Of a DNA stretch of 43,966 nucleotides, positions 39,101-43,966 are shown one piece after another (position 1 is the first letter of the stretch; each line of letters starts with the position of its first letter). The stretch lies in the NCBI GenBank assembly GCA_902494625.1, contig CABUUB010000008.1:1-43966 (forward strand). The letters are read 5' to 3'. Under the pieces are notes generated by a model that saw only the letters and a program-made list of their open reading frames with translations, was not told the DNA's origin and ran no database searches. A program made the position numbers and the translations under genes. This DNA is from an uncultured Collinsella sp. (GTDB taxonomy: Bacteria > Actinomycetota > Coriobacteriia > Coriobacteriales > Coriobacteriaceae).

Positions 39101-41608
39101 GTAGGTATGCGGCGCGGTTAAATCGACATCTGCGGGGAGCGTATAGCTGGGATCGCGGCTTACGCGCACCTCCACCTCGGACCCATCCGCATTTTGCTTG
39201 TTTTCATACCAGCCCAGGAAGCGATAGCCCTTGGGCAGCTCGCCGTCCTCGGATATAGCTTTGCCGGATACGTCGAGCACCTGCACGGTATACGCGCTTG
39301 TGCCATCTTCTGCAGTCTCAACCTTAACGTGAGTTTTGCCCACGTCTACGCGCTGGGTTACATCATTGAGCGTATCCTGCTCATTGCCCTCGAACTCCGT
39401 CATGATGTGTGACACGTAGTCGCTGTACACGGGATAGAAATCGGTGGGGCCGACCACGGCAATCTCGCTGCCCACGGGATAGAATGCTCCCTTGTTTTTC
39501 AGATCAGCCAGCCGATCTGAGGTAATGGCAGCATAGGCGCCATTCATGCTCTTATCGTCGTTCGGCTGCGTGGTCCAGCCGATAAACGTCGCGGTTTTCG
39601 ACAAGCTGCCGCGATCCGCTGGGGCAGCAGGCGTCAGGCCGACGCCATAGCGGTACCAGTCCGTGGACCGATCGTGTGCCTTGCCGTCTTTCCAATTGAT
39701 CGTCTTGCCCTCAACGTTATAGAACAGTACCTGCGCCTCATACGAAGCGATAAAGAGGTCGTTGCCCTTGAAGCCCTCACTCGCGTCATGATCCTTGCCG
39801 TTGTCGGCAGTGTAGGTCGAAGTCTTGTCGTGGGCCGTGTTCTCTTCGACACACTTGCCGTCCTTAACAGCGGCGTCATCGGTCTTGCCGTCAAACCAGC
39901 TGTTGTCTTGGCCAATGTGGTTCACACGCACATCGGGTTCGCGGAACCAACCCATAAAGCGGTAACCGTCGTTCGCCTCGCTCAGCCCCTCAGGCTTTGC
40001 AGACGTCTCCTGCTTAAACGTTACCGACGTATCGCCTTGGGCCAAGCCCTGTGCCGTTCCGGCTAGCACGGCGCTCACCGCAAAGGTGTACGGATTGCTG
40101 GTGGACTGGTCTTTGCCCAACATGGTTGCCAGAACGGTTGCCGTACCCGCGCCGGGGAAGTCGGTCGTCGTCTTCACGCTTTTGCCGTGTACGGGAATCT
40201 TCAGTTTGTAGTCCATCGCCCACTCATTGGTGTGCTGGCCACCCAGGGCATCGTCGTTGGCGGTCGAGCGCATGGTGCCGGCACAGAAGTCGTAGTCGTG
40301 CTCCTCCCACAGCTCACGCGTGGTGTAGCGCTCGTCGTCCCACGGACCGTAGCTGTCGCCCTTGGTGGTACCGTCGCCGCCAAACGAAGGGATCTTTTTC
40401 TTAGCCGCGGTACCCTGGCTGCTGCCGTTTAGGCTCACGCTCGGCTTAAAGTAGCACTCGGTGACCGTGGCGTCGCCCTTGTTGGCGCGCGCAGCAATAC
40501 CGCCTAGGTTCACATCATTTTGAATAATGGGGATCACGGCGATGGGGTTGTACTGGCGCGAGCTCAAATCGCCGGCGAAATGGCTGCGAGTGATTTCATT
40601 ACCGCTCTTAGACAAGATGCGGCCCGCAAGACCGCCCGTCCAGGCGCGCGTTACGGAGACAACGCCCACGTACGACGCGGCATAGCTATAGCATTTCGCC
40701 GTTGAAAAGCAGTCGATGACTTTAGCGCCTTCCGCCATGCAACCGACGAAGCCCGAAGCGTACACGTTGTTGCCGCCCAGGGCGCCGATGGCCACATCGT
40801 ACTTATTGGTGACGTCGGTCATGTCCATCGAGGAGCCATCCTCGCTTCGCGTGGGCGTGACGCGGCAGTACTCGATGGTCGAGTTCTTGACGTAGCCGGC
40901 AAATGCCGCCATGTACAGGCCCTCGCCACCGATCGCCTGCACACCTGCAGTGGTGTTATGGACGGCTCGACCGCCGCGCACCTCGCAGTTGTACAGATTG
41001 CAGCCCTCCAGCTCGCCTGCGATCATGCCGCCTTCGAAGCCGGCGTTCGTGATAACGTTGAGCATGTTGTTGGCGCACGTAACGTGCAGGGTGCTCTCCA
41101 TGACCATGACGTTTTCGAAGCTGGTGTTGACGGCCTTGCCCACGATGATGCCGCCGCGGAAGTCCGCCCAGATGTTGGCGTCCTCGACAAGGAAGTTCTT
41201 GATGGTGGCGCCGTCGGTCTCGGCAAAGAAGCCCGTGTCGCGCTCTGGGTCCAAGACCTTATTCTCGTAGTTCAGGCCCTTCACGGTATGGTTTTGACCG
41301 TCAAAGACGCCCTTAAAGGGATGTTCCTTGTTGCCAAAGGAGAGGTGCTTGACCGTATCCTCAACAATGGCTTTCATATCATCATCGTTAAGAACGATAT
41401 CGTTATCGAGATAGACGCGCCACTGCGACGTGTCGCGTTGACGCGACAGCGCGACGCACGCCAGGAAGTCGTTCCTGTTTGTGATATGGAATTCGGTCTG
41501 ATCCTCGGCATGCGCTGCCGCCGGCAGCGCCATAACGCAGCAAAGGGCAATCGCCGCGACGGCAATCAGCCTGTTGAGCACACCTCGGTTCACGATCTTA
41601 ATCTTCAT
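36149..41608 (-). CDS. 1,819-residue beta-helix/InlB-repeat surface protein
   Basis: A giant secreted protein. Signal peptide: NRLIAVAAIALCCVMALPAAAHAED. Residues 40-450 resemble a right-handed beta helix with GLUG-like turns (HPFKGVFDGQNHTVKGLNYE, then DTGFFAETDGATIKNFLVED). Residues 500-1560 hold eight InlB-B/Flg_new-like modules, each with an F-x-G-W-type motif near 549, 674, 796, 972, 1091, 1300, 1392 and 1521, often with a YPVY segment. Residues 1670-1790 form a prealbumin-like domain (ALTIVKKTTDTSAMGQTFRFKV, then FYTVEEDTAWSWRYQG). The end is polar (KLKKEGQDD), with no LPxTG or membrane helix, so attachment must be through partners. It starts 3 bases after subunit 2 and overlaps subunit 3. 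A probable tip or matrix adhesin. Confidence 0.88.
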   Translation of the reverse strand: MKIKIVNRGVLNRLIAVAAIALCCVMALPAAAHAEDQTEFHITNRNDFLACVALSRQRDTSQWRVYLDNDIVLNDDDMKAIVEDTVKHLSFGNKEHPFKGVFDGQNHTVKGLNYENKVLDPERDTGFFAETDGATIKNFLVEDANIWADFRGGIIVGKAVNTSFENVMVMESTLHVTCANNMLNVITNAGFEGGMIAGELEGCNLYNCEVRGGRAVHNTTAGVQAIGGEGLYMAAFAGYVKNSTIEYCRVTPTRSEDGSSMDMTDVTNKYDVAIGALGGNNVYASGFVGCMAEGAKVIDCFSTAKCYSYAASYVGVVSVTRAWTGGLAGRILSKSGNEITRSHFAGDLSSRQYNPIAVIPIIQNDVNLGGIAARANKGDATVTECYFKPSVSLNGSSQGTAAKKKIPSFGGDGTTKGDSYGPWDDERYTTRELWEEHDYDFCAGTMRSTANDDALGGQHTNEWAMDYKLKIPVHGKSVKTTTDFPGAGTATVLATMLGKDQSTSNPYTFAVSAVLAGTAQGLAQGDTSVTFKQETSAKPEGLSEANDGYRFMGWFREPDVRVNHIGQDNSWFDGKTDDAAVKDGKCVEENTAHDKTSTYTADNGKDHDASEGFKGNDLFIASYEAQVLFYNVEGKTINWKDGKAHDRSTDWYRYGVGLTPAAPADRGSLSKTATFIGWTTQPNDDKSMNGAYAAITSDRLADLKNKGAFYPVGSEIAVVGPTDFYPVYSDYVSHIMTEFEGNEQDTLNDVTQRVDVGKTHVKVETAEDGTSAYTVQVLDVSGKAISEDGELPKGYRFLGWYENKQNADGSEVEVRVSRDPSYTLPADVDLTAPHTYIARFEYRVDYYVRAYTNHEFTDSKLLCSVWNRYQTPFEENVGSTFLRENVVHWGPEHVDHGIKDRYDKTCGTRFTANTLVVSPLNAYSHNVKNDTGADTLKNLYADTDFPGAATLSDTWTSASLNVTVKPVNDRYRLNFWTLERDGEYWTYVKNPIESMVRTDKKYYVRAMITTDVNFYNKGDNVVRTATRRYESNLLQAKVNGVDPTFTYYYPHVNTSVKVAEKPEDGEKGSYDNPLTLEASPTDAEMAVRGYKFLGWISTAEVQKGSAVWNYIYDVANDPYVTSDPEKAAPYLATDDSKVTEWQDAYPVYAKYDVNYTTNLHRAGFEGTSEVNVPKYDIVPVINADADPATATVIPDIATTVYKSGDELYKLDKVEIELPNGEVKELESNGDNSYSYSVEPGGTYTFVAYYSPLAVVYHLNATDVDGKVAQQGDMLGNLDGGIPKPTYDVRTIDGDTGKFNVFVGWTEAQPAPGKGYVVWPDGLPMVNKNTVVKAPMELYPVYRACTAQVQSNIDDDLANPGSIRGFERSASGDQISLVATTHVEGEAGTSYDFVGWSSDYNKENGSYTLMTDDERYPLEGNEPFESVTYTAVYKIAPYKVRYHGVDGSVVFTATVDSDGERATGAGFVHNVDVPKVDESGNPVYDKNGNPEMEKKSVAYDPDAHSKIVALLDEQAASGDVRELFLEWRYVPAVGAPKSWDEFKSEPVKGDMDLYPVTYRVAANDTSHTERPVAMTAQLKWLLDPTAGNTVDNNADEAPFKACFAEPFMGTQLTVTVKRASYGPGASMAEEPVNDQYVSLYSLGSGNGSFDLANRLESKKTGEGEQGAGNAVFNFDQTHALTIVKKTTDTSAMGQTFRFKVTRKASKDSSAETRMVEVKVGEQRNENGETWYVGSVQFAAPAGFYTVEEDTAWSWRYQGELSTPGKAPGKSAELTISSASSAGDTVVTCVNTRAKDKWVDGGSRAKNVWDNGKLKKEGQDD

Positions 41609-41611
41609 GGG

Positions 41612-42259
41612 CTAGTTCGCCTCCGGCCAGCCCGCGACGTCAAGCACGTCGAGGACAGAATCGTTTGTCTGCTGGTTTTTGGCCTGCACGGCCTGAACGT
41701 CGATATCGAGTTTGAATGAGCCGCCGCGCGCGGCATCGTGGTAGTCGCCCACAAATCGCAGCGAGTCCATAAGGCTCTCCGTCATGACGCCGGGATCGAG
41801 CACACCCCCGCGTCCGGCAAGGCCGCGATAGTAAAACCACCCATCGCCACCATCGACCCACGGGGAGCCATCGCCCGCGCTCACGTTAAAGGCGACGTTG
41901 TCCGAGGCATCCGCGGTCGAGCCGTCAGACGCCACCGACGTCATGCGCAGACGTGCGCGAACATACTCGGGCTGTGCGCCGGCATTCTCCACGCGCACGA
42001 TGCGGCTAATGTCAGAGCCCGTGGCCTTGGTGTCGGGATAGTCCCCGTGCTCGTTGGCCTCAAACGGAATCTCTTCGCCTTGCTCGTTTAGGGTGTATTC
42101 GCAGACTCGTACCTTCACGCTGCCAAACGATAGGACGTTGTTCGCCGGAACCATATCAACGGTAAAAGCCAGCGTGCCGCACAGGCACGCCAGGGCCAAC
42201 AGCGCCATCGCGGCAAGCGCCAAGGTGCGTTTCTGATTGTCGGAAAGATTGTTGAGCAT
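41612..42259 (-). CDS. SipW-dependent fibre subunit 2
   Basis: A 215-residue secreted subunit. The signal is NQKRTLALAAMALLALACL, then CGTLAFTVDMVPANNVLSFGSV. The mature part has IVRVENAGAQPEYVRARLRMTSV, the same N-x-G followed by Y(L/V)R strand as subunit 3, and GDGWFYYRGLAGRGGVLDPG, matching the FYYW-loop of subunit 3. The start is uncertain: ATG 42259 and an in-frame TTG 42271 both lack a clear ribosome binding site, so translation may depend on upstream structure. The stop lies 3 bases before the giant protein's ATG. Confidence 0.82.
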   Translation of the reverse strand: MLNNLSDNQKRTLALAAMALLALACLCGTLAFTVDMVPANNVLSFGSVKVRVCEYTLNEQGEEIPFEANEHGDYPDTKATGSDISRIVRVENAGAQPEYVRARLRMTSVASDGSTADASDNVAFNVSAGDGSPWVDGGDGWFYYRGLAGRGGVLDPGVMTESLMDSLRFVGDYHDAARGGSFKLDIDVQAVQAKNQQTNDSVLDVLDVAGWPEAN

Positions 42260-42288
42260 TACGTTCGCCAATCGTCGATCAAAGGGGG

Positions 42289-42339
42289 ACCGAGATCCCG
42301 ACCCGAAAATGGGGATGGGGAGCGGGCCGGGATCTCGGT
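42289..42339 (-). promoter_or_regulatory. Hairpin between fibre subunits 1 and 2
   Basis: ACCGAGATCCCG (42289-42300) pairs perfectly with CGGGATCTCGGT (42328-42339), and ACCCG/CGGG can extend the stem inward. It lies in the 92-base gap after subunit 1. There is no T tract, so partial termination or protection of the upstream mRNA is likely, which would favour subunit 1 over the downstream genes. Confidence 0.65.
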
Positions 42340-42351
42340 GGGGGGATGGGG

Positions 42352-43041
42352 TTACTTCAGGCCGTTAGCCCAATCCGTGGCAGCAGTCAAGGCAGACGCA
42401 GACGAACCCTCAGCGGTATTGTCTGCTGCGTAAATGAAGCAGTTGACATCCATCGTGGCAGGATTGGCGAAATCCTTTTGCTCGGTGTCCTTGGGCGTAG
42501 TCACCTGGCTGAACAGCTCGCCAGTCCACTTATCCTCAGTCTTGCTGGCAATAAGCGGGGTAGCCTCGGTTCGTTCGCCAACATAAACGAAAAGGCCACC
42601 GAGATAATGAGTCGGCTCGCCCTCAACGGCGGTCGCATCAACGGCCTTCCAGCCAGAGTTAATGGTGAAGTAAGTCGTCTTGGAATCAGCGGTCCCGGCA
42701 GGCGCCGTCTTGTTGTTCACGAAAACGTACACATATGCATCCTCGGATCCCTTGCCGATACCGACATTAGGATTCTTGGGTACAGACACGCCAGGGGCGA
42801 GCTTAGAGTCCTTAACCCATTTGGTCTCGGTCAGGTTGCCGTTGACCTTAGTCTTATCATCCGGAAGCGGCTGATTCGGATGGTCGGGATCGGTAGTGGG
42901 CTTGTTGATGCCCGCAGTGGTGAAGTTGTTGGTCAGGCTCGACTGCGCCGTCAGCCAGGCGTAGGTGCCCACGCCGGCAGCCAGTACCAGCAGCAGCAAG
43001 GCGGCAACTATGCCGTAGCGCTTTTTCCTCTTGTTCTCCAT
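42352..43041 (-). CDS. SipW-dependent fibre subunit 1 (probable major subunit)
   Basis: A 229-residue secreted subunit encoded directly after sipW. The N-terminus MENKRKKRYGIVAALLLLVL, then GVGTYAWLTAQSSLTNNFTTAGI, is a textbook SipW-type signal (TxAxx-aromatic, N-N-F-x-x-G). The mature part has VKDSKLAPGVSVPKNPNVGIGKGSEDAYVYVFVNNKT, the PG-V-x-K-x-P-x-V strand typical of TasA/camelysin-like subunits, followed by a beta-rich C-terminus. AAAGGAA precedes ATG 43041; an ORF open to 43254 overlaps sipW and is rejected. Flanking hairpins on both sides and the strong ribosome binding site suggest the highest expression in the operon. Confidence 0.87.
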   Translation of the reverse strand: MENKRKKRYGIVAALLLLVLAAGVGTYAWLTAQSSLTNNFTTAGINKPTTDPDHPNQPLPDDKTKVNGNLTETKWVKDSKLAPGVSVPKNPNVGIGKGSEDAYVYVFVNNKTAPAGTADSKTTYFTINSGWKAVDATAVEGEPTHYLGGLFVYVGERTEATPLIASKTEDKWTGELFSQVTTPKDTEQKDFANPATMDVNCFIYAADNTAEGSSASALTAATDWANGLK

Positions 43042-43071
43042 CGTTCTCTTCCTTTCGAGAATCGTTTTCCC

Positions 43072-43095
43072 CGGCAACGGCCCTTGCCGTTGCCG
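43072..43095 (-). promoter_or_regulatory. Hairpin between sipW and subunit 1
   Basis: CGGCAACGGC (43072-43081) and GCCGTTGCCG (43086-43095) pair perfectly around CCTT. It sits in the 71-base gap, about 30 bases before the subunit 1 start, and could define a processed 5' end for the subunit 1 message. Confidence 0.6.
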
Positions 43096-43112
43096 ACACC
43101 TCTCCCCTGCCG

Positions 43113-43670
43113 CTATGGACGCCGCCCCCTCGCATGCGCGCGAGCATGCTTGTCCGCAGGCTCGTCGGAAACCATCCGATCGAGCACTATCGACGCCGCG
43201 ACCAGCAGCGCCAGAACGGCCACCACAACAAGCAAACCGGGCATCGTCGTGCAATATGCGTTAACGAAGCCCAGGTAAGGGACACAAAAAGAAACGACGC
43301 CGATCACGCGTGAAAAAGGCGTCTGCTCGGCGTCGTGCACGATGGTTCCATCTGCATTTTTGTTTGCGATTCCCTGCGTGCTGATCGTCTGCGCCACAGG
43401 GTCGACCTCGTACACCTGGTGGGTCACTACGGCGCCGTCCGACCGGTAAAAAGTTGCATTGTCGCCCACGGCGATATTCGTTGGGTCAACCTTGTGAACA
43501 AACACCATGGAGCCGACGGGAAGCTCGGGTTCCATAGATCCCGAGAGCACGGCAAAGGGCATGTAACCAAATGCGCGGGGAGCAAAAGAAACAACGGCAA
43601 GGGCTATGACAAGCGCAAGCGCCATGCCACTAAGAAGTGAAATAAATCGTCTGAATCCGCGCGTTGCCAA
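43113..43670 (-). CDS. sipW: SipW-type (ER-type) signal peptidase I
   Basis: A 185-residue membrane serine protease. An N-terminal helix (about 12-32) leads to FAVLSGSMEPELPVGSMVFV with nucleophile Ser45. Box D-like GDNATFY follows, then VVTHQVYEVD with His84 where bacterial Lep enzymes have Lys, so this is the Ser/His ER-type/SipW group. A second helix (about 145-162) and a basic tail end the protein. SipW cleaves TasA-like precursors in Bacillus; the three SipW-type substrates directly downstream make the same job likely. The start appears to be TTG 43670 with GGGGATG upstream. The next ATG (43625) would remove part of the first helix. Confidence 0.9.
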   Translation of the reverse strand: MATRGFRRFISLLSGMALALVIALAVVSFAPRAFGYMPFAVLSGSMEPELPVGSMVFVHKVDPTNIAVGDNATFYRSDGAVVTHQVYEVDPVAQTISTQGIANKNADGTIVHDAEQTPFSRVIGVVSFCVPYLGFVNAYCTTMPGLLVVVAVLALLVAASIVLDRMVSDEPADKHARAHARGRRP

Positions 43671-43966
43671 CGTGATTATTTCATCCCCATCGAGGCTATA
43701 TTCGATCCCATCAAGGATTAGCCACTTTTCTAAGACGTTTAATAGATGAGTTCGAAAAAGCCAATCTGAAATCTATTTCTAACAATCACCGTAGCTGCTT
43801 CCGCGTTTTTATCAACGTCTTTCCGCCAAATGCTACTATTTTTGCCGTAAGTGGTTATTTGTCCCCACACTTGTCTGCTTTATCCAACAACTGCGGCTAA
43901 CCCCTACACAACTTTTCAATAGAGGGTCTGATATTTTGTACGGCTCAGATATCGTACCCCCCCCCC
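43671..43966. promoter_or_regulatory. AT-rich leader of the fibre operon, ending in poly-C
   Basis: This AT-rich stretch upstream of sipW must contain the operon promoter, but no convincing -35/-10 pair stands out. AAGACGTT (43732-43739) and AACGTCTT (43814-43821) form an inverted pair 74 bases apart that could be an operator. The last 10 bases (43957-43966) are all C, at the window edge. No gene is seen. Confidence 0.4.

Overview
The window looks like a chromosomal segment of a high-GC Gram-positive anaerobe, most likely a Collinsella-type member of the Coriobacteriia. The inference rests on GC-rich codon use, actinobacterial-style gene content (Kup, a KdpDE-like pair, an LTA-synthase-like sulfatase, an LAxTG-type anchor) and short intergenic hairpins of the TGTGACAAAGG...CCTTTGTCACA type. 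No rRNA, tRNA, CRISPR array, transposase or prophage gene is visible. The right edge ends in a run of C, which may be a contig end.

Layout. 1-3 kb: an AAA/DUF4143 ATPase preceded by three exactly spaced iterons, then a pyridoxamine kinase overlapping a TIGR04076-like small protein. 3-7.5 kb: a MarR regulator overlapping two half-transporters that should form a heterodimeric multidrug ABC exporter. 7.7-12.2 kb: a LysR regulator divergent from a catabolic trio (SDR dehydrogenase, OFA-type MFS carrier, Gfo/Idh/MocA dehydrogenase). 12.5-14.7 kb: tex. 15.1-21.3 kb: a LytTR-PAS regulator followed by a 1,698-residue MBG-repeat adhesin whose sortase signal is broken by a one-base frameshift. 21.6-26 kb: transaldolase-family fsa, a HAD phosphatase and an RlmKL methyltransferase whose RlmL half seems catalytically dead. 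26-30.8 kb: kup, a tiny membrane protein and a shortened KdpD plus KdpE, forming a potassium locus without KdpFABC. 31-34.3 kb: a nitroreductase and an LTA-synthase-like enzyme.

34.9-43.7 kb (all minus strand) is the most interesting part: a compact six-gene operon of a SipW-type Ser/His signal peptidase, three TasA/camelysin-like small subunits, an 1,819-residue beta-helix/InlB-repeat protein and an LAATG-anchored protein. Together these look like a complete cell-surface fibre: processing peptidase, major and minor subunits, giant tip or matrix protein, and wall anchor. Hairpins sit between sipW and subunit 1, and between subunits 1 and 2, where they could set subunit stoichiometry.

Many intergenic gaps hold long, nearly perfect inverted repeats of several unrelated families. 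One 228-bp palindrome occurs twice, and one copy carries the last 37 bp of fsa with it. Downstream of the LTA synthase is a tandem array of hairpins with an exact 62-bp period.
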